DNA of 64,000 bases, taken from assembly GCA_934667125.1 (NCBI GenBank), contig CAKULF010000002.1, forward strand, positions 62,001 to 126,000. The letters run 5' to 3'. The notes beneath the pieces were generated by a model. That model did not search any database and had not been told where the DNA came from. It saw nothing but the letters and a program-made list of their open reading frames with translations. This document shows, piece by piece, positions 36,032-44,991 of the stretch. Origin of the DNA: an uncultured Candidatus Melainabacteria bacterium (GTDB taxonomy: Bacteria; Cyanobacteriota; Vampirovibrionia; Gastranaerophilales; Gastranaerophilaceae). A program made the position numbers and the translations under genes. How positions within the stretch are numbered: position 1 is the first letter of the stretch; every line of letters starts with the position of its first letter.

Positions 36032-36672
36032 TATTTATTACCTCTTTTTTTCTTAGAATTTTCTTGGTTTTGTTGATTTTCTTTATATTTTGAATAACTT
36101 AAACTTGAATAATTAATTCCTTGTTCGTCAAAGGCTTGCTTTAAACATTGTAAGTTATTTTTTAAGTAAGCTTCAACTTCCGCTGTCCCCGGGAGAAAAT
36201 GAGTTTGAATTTCTCCTTTGTGATTAAGTTTCAAAATAACTGTTACATTATTATCAAAATCAAGCCTGATGGGCTTTTTAGTGTCAAGTGAAGTTGATAA
36301 TAGATTTAATAAAGTATTTGTTGTTTTGATTTCTTTTCCATCCATTGAAACGGAAAGATTGTTGTTTTCAACATTATAGCTTATTATGTTTTGTTGATTT
36401 AAAAGCCCGACAAAAAATATAGCGTCATTTACCCCGATTTTATCGGCATTAACGTCAAATTCTGCGCCAAAATCCAAATCCAAAAACTTGTCTGCTATTC
36501 TTTCTTCAATAGTTTTATCATCTTTAACCAAAAAACCGTCAAAAATCTCTTGCAGCTTCATTTTTATGTCCATAAAGCTTTGAGATTTCGCCGTTACATA
36601 GCTGCTTTCTTCAATATTTCCTTGAAGATAGGGGTTATTATTATTTTGGATTTTTTCAACTGTTGTATTCAT
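36031..36672 (-). CDS. FliK-like hook-length control protein
   Basis: 213 residues. The C-terminal half fits the FliK C-terminal domain: strand pair KPIRLDFDNNVTVILKLN, HKGEIQTHFLPG, then a helix VEAYLKNNLQCLKQAFDEQG ahead of a basic, Gln/Asn-rich tail. The N-terminal half is not similar to any known family, as usual for FliK. It overlaps fliJ by 17 bp upstream and the rod/hook gene by 1 bp downstream. This fliJ-fliK-hook order is common in flagellar operons and supports the call, though the primary similarity is weak. Confidence 0.65.
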   Translation of the reverse strand: MNTTVEKIQNNNNPYLQGNIEESSYVTAKSQSFMDIKMKLQEIFDGFLVKDDKTIEERIADKFLDLDFGAEFDVNADKIGVNDAIFFVGLLNQQNIISYNVENNNLSVSMDGKEIKTTNTLLNLLSTSLDTKKPIRLDFDNNVTVILKLNHKGEIQTHFLPGTAEVEAYLKNNLQCLKQAFDEQGINYSSLSYSKYKENQQNQENSKKKRGNK

Positions 36673-37144
36673 TTTCTTTTTCTTGTTGTTCTAATAATTC
36701 TAGTTCTTCTTTTTCATCTCGTTTTTTGATAAAGAATTTTTGAGAACCTATTTCGTTTAATTCTTTCAATTCTAGGGCTTTTTGTTCTTTAACGTAGTCT
36801 TCTTTTTGGTGTTCCTTATGCTTTTCTAAAACATTTACTTCTTGTTCTTTGATTTTTAAAACTTCTTTTTCTTTGTTTAAATTTTCAATCGCTTCTTGCT
36901 TTTGTTGTTGAAGTTTTTCGTCTTCTTCCCATAAATGTTTAATAAATTTATCATATTGGTCATACATTCTTGGGTCTGCTTGGTGCATTTGGGCCGATAG
37001 AGTTTTGATTTGTTCTCTATTTTTAATTATCAATAATTCAATTCTATCAACTTCTTCTTGGGCTTTAATTACTACTGTTAGCTGTTCATCACGCTTTCTT
37101 ATTCTTATTTCTAATATTTTTTGTAATCTATACCGAAAAGGCAT
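36656..37144 (-). CDS. fliJ: Flagellar export protein FliJ
   Basis: 162 residues, almost wholly coiled coil. It starts MPFRYRLQKILEIRIRKRDE, the FliJ N-terminal pattern (F-x-Y-x-L-x-x-x-L-x-x-K/R), and continues with charged heptads to a Glu-rich end. FliJ is the stalk that couples FliI to the export gate. AAAGG lies before the ATG. It is the first gene of the operon fliJ, fliK-like, rod/hook, secreted protein, and is divergent from the gene at 37283. fliI itself is 10 kb away, so the export ATPase genes are split. Confidence 0.85.
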   Translation of the reverse strand: MPFRYRLQKILEIRIRKRDEQLTVVIKAQEEVDRIELLIIKNREQIKTLSAQMHQADPRMYDQYDKFIKHLWEEDEKLQQQKQEAIENLNKEKEVLKIKEQEVNVLEKHKEHQKEDYVKEQKALELKELNEIGSQKFFIKKRDEKEELELLEQQEKENEYNS

Positions 37145-37282
37145 AATTCGACCTTTGAATACACTATTTATAAATATTTCGGAAGATATTGATTTTTATT
37201 TAATAAAAAATTGAATAAAGTCAAAAAAATACTTCAAATATATGATAATAATATTAAATATATATTTGATAATGTAATTACT

Positions 37283-38233
37283 ATGATTAGGGGATTAGTA
37301 TATAAATTTATTTTTATTATAGCTTTTGCGCTTTTTTCTAACTGTTTGGCACTTGAAAAAATCGGAATTATAACGGATTCTATGCTATCAAGCGTTAATA
37401 ATTATAACGCATATTTTAAAACTCCTGAATTTTTTGCTCAAGACATAAGACACGCACTATATCAAAAAAATATGCAAGTCGTATCTTTTGATACAACCGT
37501 TAATGCTCTTAAAAGAAATAAAGTAACCCAAAAAGACCTAGAAGCCTTAACTTCTCTTCAACAAGGGTATAATCTTGAATATCCTTTGCTTAAAAAAATT
37601 GCAAGAGGAATAGGGGTTAAAAAGCTTGTTGTTGTGACTATGGGAATGGATATTCAAAGAGATTTTCTTAAAAATACTGTTTGGAATATTGTAAATTACC
37701 CAGGGAACGATGTTGTTAATCCTACTCATAGGGTTAGTGTTTATGTTAGTTATGTTGATACAGCAAAAGAAATGGTGCTTTGGGAGAGCATTTACGCTAA
37801 AAACATAAGAAATAATAAATTTAAAAACCTTGATACAACGGTTTCTAATAACTACGAGGGGATGTTGCGCCTAAAAGAATATTCAAGATACATAAGCCCC
37901 GATATTGCTTATAATGTTAAGATGAAAACGATTAATCCTAATTATGTTGAACCTCCGACATATATTACAAGAGAAAATGTTAAACAATATGTTAAAGATA
38001 AGCACAATATTGGAACTAAAAAGGAACTATCCGAAATTGAAAGACAAAAATGGGATACCGAAAAATTAATCGAAGATACCAAAGAAAATATTAAAGATAA
38101 GACCGATAAAGCTATAACCCACACAAAATCAGGCTTTGGCAAAATTAAAGCCCACAGCCAATCTGGCTTTAGCAAGGTTAAAGGCTTTATCAAAGGAAAA
38201 AATCGAAAAGTTAAAGAAAAAGAATTGTTATAA
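37283..38233 (+). CDS. Secreted hypothetical protein upstream of fliL
   Basis: 316 residues from the ATG at 37283, chosen because it gives a clean signal peptide (MIRGLVYKFIFIIAFALF, cleavage near CLA). The frame also opens at a TTG at 37211, without support. The mature part has an alpha/beta region (KKLVVVTMGMDIQRD, VSVYVSYVDTAKEMVLWES) resembling the periplasmic sensor domains found with flagellar or LPS-assembly proteins, then a basic helical tail with repeated KSGFGKIKAH and QSGFSKVKGF units. No family recognised. A TAATGT-type box lies 7 nt before the ATG, so it may be leaderless. Confidence 0.7.
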   Translation: MIRGLVYKFIFIIAFALFSNCLALEKIGIITDSMLSSVNNYNAYFKTPEFFAQDIRHALYQKNMQVVSFDTTVNALKRNKVTQKDLEALTSLQQGYNLEYPLLKKIARGIGVKKLVVVTMGMDIQRDFLKNTVWNIVNYPGNDVVNPTHRVSVYVSYVDTAKEMVLWESIYAKNIRNNKFKNLDTTVSNNYEGMLRLKEYSRYISPDIAYNVKMKTINPNYVEPPTYITRENVKQYVKDKHNIGTKKELSEIERQKWDTEKLIEDTKENIKDKTDKAITHTKSGFGKIKAHSQSGFSKVKGFIKGKNRKVKEKELL

Positions 38234-38247
38234 CCATAAAAAACAAG

Positions 38248-38253
38248 TATAAT
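38248..38253 (+). promoter_or_regulatory. -10 element (TATAAT) of fliL
   Basis: TATAAT 20 nt before the fliL ATG at 38273, with an AAAAGGAGAAA ribosome site between them. It is an ordinary leadered promoter. Confidence 0.5.
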
Positions 38254-38272
38254 AATGTTAAAAGGAGAAAAT

Positions 38273-38887
38273 ATGGCTAAACCTATTGATAATAAAGACG
38301 ATAAAAATCCAAACAATAAAAAACAAATAGACTCAAATACAGCAATGCTGATTAATAACGTTGTGATTATTATTGTAATCATCGTTTCAATGATAATTAT
38401 GTATGTTCTTTTAGATAGCTCTATGGACAAAAAATTATCTAAAATTGTTTCATCTGAAGAACAATTAGACGAAACAGACGAGGATAACGCCGCTAAAGAA
38501 GAGGGAATATTGCTTGATTTGGGCGATTTTATCTTGAATTTGGCTGATGTTGATAAAAGAAGATATTTAAAAGTCGGGCTTGCTATCGAATTAACAAAAA
38601 CTCAAGCTGAAATCGAAGCAGGCGCTGCTCCGCAAGCTAAACCATCAGGACACGGCGAATCTGCTGCGGCTGATCCAAATGCTGCTATTGCAACAGAAAT
38701 GGAAAGATATAAACCTGCAATTAGAGATGCTGTTATTTCAATTTTATCTAACAAAACTTCAGACGAACTTTCAACTCCGACAGGAAAAGAAATTGCCAAA
38801 GAAGAAATTCTTGAAATGGTTAATGGAATTTTTGAGGGTCAAAGAAGCGTACAAAGAATTAGTTTCGGACAATTTATAATCCAATAG
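38273..38887 (+). CDS. fliL: Flagellar basal-body-associated protein FliL
   Basis: 204 residues from the ATG at 38273, preceded by AAAAGGAGAAA. One transmembrane segment, VVIIIVIIVSMIIMYVLL, near residues 30-48 follows a polar N-terminus, then a periplasmic domain with LDLGDFILNLADVDKRRYLKV, which is the FliL signature, and the usual RDAVISILSNKTSDEL near the C-terminus. A Gly/Ala/Pro-rich insert (about residues 115-140) is longer than in most FliL. It stabilises stators at the motor. The fliN gene follows after 7 bp. Confidence 0.9.
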   Translation: MAKPIDNKDDKNPNNKKQIDSNTAMLINNVVIIIVIIVSMIIMYVLLDSSMDKKLSKIVSSEEQLDETDEDNAAKEEGILLDLGDFILNLADVDKRRYLKVGLAIELTKTQAEIEAGAAPQAKPSGHGESAAADPNAAIATEMERYKPAIRDAVISILSNKTSDELSTPTGKEIAKEEILEMVNGIFEGQRSVQRISFGQFIIQ

Positions 38888-38894
38888 AAAAATT

Positions 38895-39494
38895 ATGGAA
38901 GAAGAGAACAAAATAAATCCAAATAACGACGATAATATAGATAATAGCCTTGAAAATAGTATGTTTTCAAGCGATAGCGGCGCTTCAATGTTTGATGAAA
39001 TTCCAAGCGAAATTGAAGCGCAAGATAATGTTATTGATGTTGAAGAAGTGACTGAAAAGCCAAGCGAAGCTGTTGAAGAAGCTGTTGAAGAAACAATAGA
39101 AGAAAAGGCGGCAATAGAACCAAGCGTGGCTATCGAAGAAACTTCAACTTCAAATACTTCAGCCAAAACAGACAATCTAATCACTGTTCGCCCTGTTAAA
39201 TTTGAAGAATTTAAAGACAACAACGTTAATCGAAGCATTAAAAGAAATCTTGATATTATGCAAGATATTCCAATGCACATAACTGTTGAAATCGGCAAAA
39301 CCACCTCATCAATTAAAGAAGTTATGTCTTTTAAAGAGGGTTCTGTTGTTGAATTAGATAAAGTTGCAGGAGAACAAGTTGAAATTTATGCTAATAATAA
39401 ACTTGTTGCCAGAGGCGAAGTTATCGTTATTGAAGATAGATTTGGAGTTAGAATTACTACAACAAATCTTCCAAAACTTGAAGAAAAAGACTAG
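38895..39494 (+). CDS. fliN: Flagellar motor switch protein FliN
   Basis: 199 residues. The first 110 residues are acidic and low-complexity (many Glu/Val/Ala), and the last 80 form the SpoA/FliN domain: NLDIMQDIPMHITVEIGKTT, FKEGSVVELDKVAGEQVEIY and NKLVARGEVIVIEDRFGVRI. That ordering is typical of FliN, the C-ring component, with an acidic extension in front. FliM and FliG are not in the window. The stop codon shares a CTAG palindrome with the stop codon of the convergent GGDEF gene. Confidence 0.92.
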   Translation: MEEENKINPNNDDNIDNSLENSMFSSDSGASMFDEIPSEIEAQDNVIDVEEVTEKPSEAVEEAVEETIEEKAAIEPSVAIEETSTSNTSAKTDNLITVRPVKFEEFKDNNVNRSIKRNLDIMQDIPMHITVEIGKTTSSIKEVMSFKEGSVVELDKVAGEQVEIYANNKLVARGEVIVIEDRFGVRITTTNLPKLEEKD

Positions 39495-40876
39495 TTTTTA
39501 TAAACTACAACTTTATTTCTGCCTGTTTCTTTTGCTTGATATAATACGCTATCAGCGTGTTCATACAAGGCATTTGGGTCTTTATCGGCTTTATTATATT
39601 CGCTAACCCCAATTGAAATAGTAACAGATATTTCTTTAACGTTTTCAATATTATATTCTTCAATGTTGATTTTTTTCTTTTCAACAGCGCTTCTCAACCT
39701 TTCGGCTACAACCGTTGCCTCATCTATATTTGTTTGAGGAAGCAAGAAAATAAACTCTTCTCCGCCATATCTTGAAGCTATATCAGATTCTCTTAATTCT
39801 CGTTTAATTGTTTTAGCAACAGTCCTTAAAACACAGTCGCCAACTGCATGCCCGTACGTATCATTAACTTTTTTAAAGAAATCTATATCGGACATAATGC
39901 AACATAAAGGTTGATTATTTCTTTTTGCAAAAGCGGTTGTTTCTTTTAAACGTTTTTCAAATTGGTGTCTGTTATTGTATCCCGTCAGAGCGTCAAGCGT
40001 TGCATATTCCAACACTTCAATATATGATTTTGCTCTTTGCAAAGTGCTTGTTGCTTGAGAAGCAATTTCTGTTAAATATTCTATTTCTTTTGAAGTAATT
40101 TTATCAAAATAATTATACGCAACAATCGCCCCATAAGGCTTAGAGTTGATAATTAAAGGAAATATTCCCATTTTTCCGTCTTGTTTTATTATGTTTGTTG
40201 TTTTTGGAGTAATTTCTTCTAAATAATCGTATATCTTATTATCAGAACAATTATTCGGCCAAATCAGTTTATATTCTTTTTTATTTTTGTTTTTAAGAAA
40301 AATATAAATCAAGTGGTCTGTAATAAAGCCATCTATCATTTCACCTATGATTGGTAAAATATAGTCCAATTCATATTGAGTTTCGGTTATTTTAGCTATA
40401 TTTCTCACTGTTTGGTGGAATTTTGATGATATTTTTACTTTTTCAGTATTTTTTATCGTTGTGCATAAAATTGTTATATTCAACGCAATCAAAGGCAAAA
40501 TATTGAAAAATTCATCATTTGAAGATATTTCTTCTCTTAAGTTTAATTGTGCAACGCCTAAAAGCTTGTTATTTTGCCTTAAAGGGAAAAATATTTTATT
40601 ATTTTCTAAAACATAAGAGCTTTTTTGAATTAAAAAACTATCAAAAACTTGTCTTATTTTTTCGTTTTCAGCGCTTGTAGCCAAATTTTCCCAAGGTTTT
40701 ACAAAATCTTTCAATTGAAAAGAATACTCATCAATCATAAAAATTTTAATTTCTTCAACATTGAAAAATTGAGAAAGAGAATTCTTAAACGCTTCAACAA
40801 GCTCATTTCTGCCTATAGCTTGCTCGTAGCCTTTTAAAATTGAATATGAAAAATTATATAATTTATTAAATTCCAA
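39491..40876 (-). CDS. Diguanylate cyclase with N-terminal GAF-like region
   Basis: 461 residues. The C-terminal GGDEF domain (from about residue 290) has the active-site motif GGEEF in ASRYGGEEFIFLLP and an allosteric I-site RESD five residues before it, so it should make cyclic di-GMP and be product-inhibited. The N-terminal 280 residues fit one or two GAF-type sensor folds (GVAQLNLRE, YGAIVAYNYFDK). Start TTG at 40876, with AGGAG 9 nt upstream inside the end of the TPR gene at 40878. It probably links motility and pili through c-di-GMP. Confidence 0.9.
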   Translation of the reverse strand: MEFNKLYNFSYSILKGYEQAIGRNELVEAFKNSLSQFFNVEEIKIFMIDEYSFQLKDFVKPWENLATSAENEKIRQVFDSFLIQKSSYVLENNKIFFPLRQNNKLLGVAQLNLREEISSNDEFFNILPLIALNITILCTTIKNTEKVKISSKFHQTVRNIAKITETQYELDYILPIIGEMIDGFITDHLIYIFLKNKNKKEYKLIWPNNCSDNKIYDYLEEITPKTTNIIKQDGKMGIFPLIINSKPYGAIVAYNYFDKITSKEIEYLTEIASQATSTLQRAKSYIEVLEYATLDALTGYNNRHQFEKRLKETTAFAKRNNQPLCCIMSDIDFFKKVNDTYGHAVGDCVLRTVAKTIKRELRESDIASRYGGEEFIFLLPQTNIDEATVVAERLRSAVEKKKINIEEYNIENVKEISVTISIGVSEYNKADKDPNALYEHADSVLYQAKETGRNKVVVYKN

Positions 40877-40877
40877 G

Positions 40878-41936
40878 CTACATATCTCCTAAGAATAGTT
40901 CTTTTTTAGCACAAACGCTGAAATATTCTTTTAAATCATCTTCCGAAAGTGAATCTATAACAAGTTTTCCGGCTTTATATTTAGATTGAGTTTTTGCTTC
41001 TTCTTCTTTTTCTTCAATTTTTTTCTTTACAGTATTTGGAGTCAATATTGCTATTTTTTTATTAACTTCATCTAAAACATCATATATATAAGCGGTTTTA
41101 ACCCCCTCGCCTTTAGAATCCAATATCAAACCTGCTTTTTTAAATTCTTCTTGTGCGCCTTGATATTCTTCTAAATCATTTAACAAAACAGCAAGATTAA
41201 AATGCGCCTCATATTCCATTGGACTGAGGGCTATAGCCTTGCAATAATAGAAACCTGCTTGGTTTTTGTTTTTCAAAAGTTGATGAATTAAACCTAAATT
41301 ATAATTAGAATTATAAGAATTTAAAATATCAACCGCATTTTTATATGATGTTGAAGCTTTATTCAAATAATTATATCGAGCATAATCATTCAAACCCGCA
41401 AGCAAGGATTTTGTCCTATAAGTCAAACCCATATTATAATAAGCAACGCCTCGATTGTGGTTATATGATTTTTTATTATCAACCAAAAACGGAATTTTAA
41501 TAAATTTCGGCTTGGTATCTATTACTTTTTTATATTCTTCTATCGCTTTATCAACCCTATATGTTTCAGACAAAATAATCGCATAGTCTATTCTTGCAAC
41601 ATCATAATCAGGCTTAATTTCAAGAGCTTTTTCGTAATTTTTTAAAGCAGAATAATAATCTTCATAAGCTACATATATATTTGCAAGGTTATACATAGCT
41701 TTATAATGCCTTGGATGAAGCTTTATACCATATTCATAATAATTAACCGCTTCTTGCAAGTTATGTTCTTTATATGCTTTATCGCCTTTATAAATATAAT
41801 AATATGCTTTAAATTTGTTAAATTCTCTTTTATACATATCAAAACAAAAAAACCAACTCAAAACAAAGCATATTATAAGCACGCTGCTTACAATTCTCCC
41901 AACTGTTGATGATAATATTTCTTTTAGTTTTTTCAT
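40878..41936 (-). CDS. Membrane-anchored TPR protein
   Basis: 352 residues. One N-terminal transmembrane helix (GRIVSSVLIICFVLSWFFCF, near residues 13-32) places a TPR array outside or inside the membrane. Repeats include DKAYKEHNLQEAVNYYEYGI, AMYNLANIYVAYEDYYSALK and AHFNLAVLLNDLEEYQGAQE, five to seven units in all. A Lys/Glu-rich linker follows near residue 310. It lies between a second TPR gene (18-bp gap) and the GGDEF gene (1-bp gap), so the three are one operon. A scaffold for the adjacent pilus or flagellar systems is inferred from position only. Confidence 0.8.
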   Translation of the reverse strand: MKKLKEILSSTVGRIVSSVLIICFVLSWFFCFDMYKREFNKFKAYYYIYKGDKAYKEHNLQEAVNYYEYGIKLHPRHYKAMYNLANIYVAYEDYYSALKNYEKALEIKPDYDVARIDYAIILSETYRVDKAIEEYKKVIDTKPKFIKIPFLVDNKKSYNHNRGVAYYNMGLTYRTKSLLAGLNDYARYNYLNKASTSYKNAVDILNSYNSNYNLGLIHQLLKNKNQAGFYYCKAIALSPMEYEAHFNLAVLLNDLEEYQGAQEEFKKAGLILDSKGEGVKTAYIYDVLDEVNKKIAILTPNTVKKKIEEKEEEAKTQSKYKAGKLVIDSLSEDDLKEYFSVCAKKELFLGDM

Positions 41937-41954
41937 TTTAATTTATGACAATAA

Positions 41955-43619
41955 TTATGCTTCAAAAAGTTTATATAATCTTTCTTCGATAATTTTGTTA
42001 TCAAGTTCATTTCTTGTTTTATTAAGATTTAAAGCTTTTTGATATTGTTTTGCTGCTGCAATTTTTTCATTTAACATTTCGTGGCTTCTTGCTAAGTTGA
42101 AATATGCAAGAACATATTGAGGATTAATTCCTATTGCGTTTTTAAAATAATCCATAGCACGATTAGCGTCGCCCAAACCATCCAAGAACACAACTCCAAG
42201 ATTGTTATAGGCTATATCATAGCTTGAATCCAATTCAATTGCTTTTGAATAGAAAATAATAGATTTTTCAATGCAATCTTGTTCCCAATATGCCATAGCA
42301 AGTCTTGAATAGATTTTTGGGTTATTTTCATCTTCTTTCAATGCTAATTGATAATATTCAATCGCATTATCTAATTTTTCATTATCATAATAGATATCTG
42401 CAATTGCTTCATGGATTTGAGATTTATTTTTTGTTAATAACAAGCTATTTTGCAACATTGAAATAGCAGCTTCGCTATTACCTTTAATTTGATGATAAAT
42501 AGCAGCCAAAGCTTGCGCTACAACAGCTGACCATTCGTCATTCGGATTTGTTTCAAGAGCTTTTTTATATAATTCAATAGCGCTATCATATTGTTCAAGT
42601 TGAACATAAGCATAAGCTAGAGAGTTTTGATAATATGGGTTTTCGCTATCATATTTTAAAGCTAATTTAAAAGCAGACAGAGCATTGATTTTTTCATCTT
42701 TTTTAAGATATAAATGACCCAATTCGTAATAACATTTTGATAATTCAGGATAATTGTTTGCAAGAATTGTATAATAATCAATCAATTCGTTAACTTTATC
42801 GCTTTGATATTGTTCAACAAATTCAATAGCGTTAACAACTTTCATAGGGTCGTTGTTTGATAAAATTACTACATTATTCAAACAATCAAAAGCAATATCT
42901 AATCTATTCTTTTTAATTGCAATTTTTGCCATTCTTTCATACAATCCGATTGATTTTTTAGAATTGTCAACTGCGTTTAGATATAGGTTGTATGCTTTTT
43001 TATCTGAATTAATTTTTTCAAAAAATGTGCCGATTGTTTTATATTTTGCAAAATTGATATCATCTGCAATATTTTGGCATAACATTTTTATACTTGCTTT
43101 ATCAAATAAGCTCATCAAAGCGCCCGTTGCGCCATAATATAGAGCATTTGTCACATCAAGCAAAGATTTTTTATGTGTTGTTTTTAATTTTTCAAGACAA
43201 GTTAGAGCTAAAACCAAACGAGTTCTTGAAACAGAAGGATTTAATTCTATTGCTTTTTTAAATTCTATTTTAGCTTCTTCAAATTGAGTATTTAAAGAAA
43301 GGAAATATCCAAGATACATGTGCGCATTAGCGTCAGCGTCATTAATTTTAACTGCTTTTCGACATTGTTCTATAGCGCTTGTTAAACCGATTTGACCATC
43401 TTTGTGTAATAACATAGCAAGTCTATAATAAGCGCTTGTTTCCTGCGGATTTTCGCTTATTGTTTCAATATAACAATTGATTGCTTCCGTTAAATCTTCA
43501 TTAGTAGATTTCAATAAATATCTTTGATGGGCTTTTGTAGCCTTGTCTAAAGTCTCTTGCGCTTGCGTCATAATCGTATCGTCTTCTTCTTTTGGGGAAA
43601 TACTCTCTTTTGTTATCAT
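41955..43619 (-). CDS. Large TPR-repeat protein
   Basis: 554 residues made mostly of TPR units, roughly 12-14, for example HMYLGYFLSLNTQFEEAKIE, SLAYAYVQLEQYDSAIELYK and YNNLGVVFLDGLGDANRAMD. No signal peptide or transmembrane segment, so it is probably cytoplasmic. An AAGGA ribosome site lies 8 nt before the ATG. It is the first gene of the TPR-TPR-GGDEF operon; a TATATT-type box lies about 40 nt upstream. The partner is unknown. Confidence 0.8.
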   Translation of the reverse strand: MITKESISPKEEDDTIMTQAQETLDKATKAHQRYLLKSTNEDLTEAINCYIETISENPQETSAYYRLAMLLHKDGQIGLTSAIEQCRKAVKINDADANAHMYLGYFLSLNTQFEEAKIEFKKAIELNPSVSRTRLVLALTCLEKLKTTHKKSLLDVTNALYYGATGALMSLFDKASIKMLCQNIADDINFAKYKTIGTFFEKINSDKKAYNLYLNAVDNSKKSIGLYERMAKIAIKKNRLDIAFDCLNNVVILSNNDPMKVVNAIEFVEQYQSDKVNELIDYYTILANNYPELSKCYYELGHLYLKKDEKINALSAFKLALKYDSENPYYQNSLAYAYVQLEQYDSAIELYKKALETNPNDEWSAVVAQALAAIYHQIKGNSEAAISMLQNSLLLTKNKSQIHEAIADIYYDNEKLDNAIEYYQLALKEDENNPKIYSRLAMAYWEQDCIEKSIIFYSKAIELDSSYDIAYNNLGVVFLDGLGDANRAMDYFKNAIGINPQYVLAYFNLARSHEMLNEKIAAAKQYQKALNLNKTRNELDNKIIEERLYKLFEA

Positions 43620-43729
43620 TTAAAAAATCCTTGCCTAACGGAATATACTATTAAACAATCGATTTTACATAATTATGCTTTAATTAATCCAAGATTAAAT
43701 CATCTATATGTACGAGATAAGGCTGGATA

Positions 43730-44359
43730 TTATTTTATTCCTCTTTTGCCAATTGAAATAATATATTGGTCAACTCCCAACACGTTTGGCGGCTGTTCAA
43801 CATTAACATCAAAAAATATCAATCCGCAGCTATTATCAACACTGTTTCTATTTGGAGTCATAGGGTCATATATATAAGTTTCGGTTATCAAACAGCTTTT
43901 ATTTAATTTAAGAGCAAAAAATGTGCCGTTTCTGATTACAAAATATTGGCTAAAATCTGAAATTTTTAGATTTGTTGTTTCATTAATTGCAACTTTTCCA
44001 CTTCCTGCGGATAATTCAGAAGACAAATAATCAGATGGGATATTTGTGCTTCTTAGGGCTATTAAACTTTTTTTATATAAAGCGATTAATTTTTCTTCTG
44101 CTTTATCATCAGTTATAGAAAAACTTGTGCCATCAAGAGCTATTAAATCAGTCATAGAGAACGATTTAGAATATTTAGCCAAGATATTTGTTGTTGCAAA
44201 ATTAATTTGCCCAATCATATTAGAAGCATTTTTCAAAATGGCTTCTGTTTTAATATTGTTAGGCTTTAACACAAGTAACATTGCAGTTGCAATGCAGCCA
44301 AGAACAATAATTACTAAAACTGTTTCCATTAAGGAAAATGCTTCTTTTTTGATATACAT
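43730..44359 (-). CDS. Type IV pilin-like protein (third gene of prepilin operon)
   Basis: 209 residues. The prepilin peptidase site is KKEAFSLMETVLVIIV, cleaved before Phe, with the conserved Glu5 of the mature protein and a hydrophobic helix after it. The C-terminus holds IFFDVNVEQPPNVLGVDQYI and ends KRGIK, matching the shared pilin C-terminal signature D-x-N-x-x-x-PN-x-x-G-x-DQ seen in its neighbours. It is 12 bp downstream of the prepilin at 44372. Probably a minor pilin or pseudopilin in the inner membrane. Confidence 0.85.
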   Translation of the reverse strand: MYIKKEAFSLMETVLVIIVLGCIATAMLLVLKPNNIKTEAILKNASNMIGQINFATTNILAKYSKSFSMTDLIALDGTSFSITDDKAEEKLIALYKKSLIALRSTNIPSDYLSSELSAGSGKVAINETTNLKISDFSQYFVIRNGTFFALKLNKSCLITETYIYDPMTPNRNSVDNSCGLIFFDVNVEQPPNVLGVDQYIISIGKRGIK

Positions 44360-44371
44360 TTGTTTTTCTTT

Positions 44372-44962
44372 TTAATCGTATTGAATACCGCCGGCATTTA
44401 ACGGAAGAACAAATTGGTCTTTACCGATTAAGTTTGGCTCTTCTGCTCCGTTTGTATCAAAGAATAATACACCGTATGATGGCTTTATAGCATCGTTAAC
44501 AGTGCTTTCCCCAGGGAAAATTGTTTTAGTATTAGCAGTCATTGCACCTGTTGTAATACCAACACAAGCACCGTCTTTCAAATAAAATTTTGCAGTATAG
44601 CTATTGCAAGGACAAGTAGATGTATTACAAGCTTCTCTTGTAGCTGTTAAATATTTTTTATACAAAGTGGCAAATTCACTTGAATAAGTATTTGAATTAG
44701 CTGCTGCCCCTAAATTCAATACATCGCTAGAGTCTGCTTTGTAAACTCTTGTTAAAGTACCGTCTTGTGTATTATTAATCAAAATTTGAGTTGTAGCTGT
44801 ATCAATTTCGGATAAGATTTTCTTTGCTGCAACTCTAAGACCTTTATCTCTAAATTCAGCAGGTTTTAGGGTTGTCAACATAATTGTTGCAATAATGCCC
44901 AACATTGTCATAACTATAAGGGCTTCTGCCATTGTGAACGCTTTCAATTTTAAATTTTTCAT
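44372..44962 (-). CDS. Type IV pilin-like protein (second gene of prepilin operon)
   Basis: 196 residues. N-terminal methylation motif LKAFTMAEALIVMTMLGI with Glu5 of the mature protein. The middle contains a Cys cluster (EACNTSTCPCNS near residues 105-120) that probably forms disulfides. The C-terminus has FFDTNGAEEPNLIGKDQFVL, the same signature as the neighbouring pilins. It begins 29 bp after the pilin at 44992 and ends 12 bp before the next, giving an operon of three prepilins. Secreted through PilD-type processing; no assembly ATPase is in the window. Confidence 0.88.
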   Translation of the reverse strand: MKNLKLKAFTMAEALIVMTMLGIIATIMLTTLKPAEFRDKGLRVAAKKILSEIDTATTQILINNTQDGTLTRVYKADSSDVLNLGAAANSNTYSSEFATLYKKYLTATREACNTSTCPCNSYTAKFYLKDGACVGITTGAMTANTKTIFPGESTVNDAIKPSYGVLFFDTNGAEEPNLIGKDQFVLPLNAGGIQYD

Positions 44963-44991
44963 ATTATCTCCGTTTTTTGTTTAACTTATCC

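Noticed and set aside
38771..39304. 177-residue Ser/Leu-rich ORF opposite fliL and fliN
   Set aside because: Its low-complexity composition is the reverse complement of the acidic fliN N-terminus.
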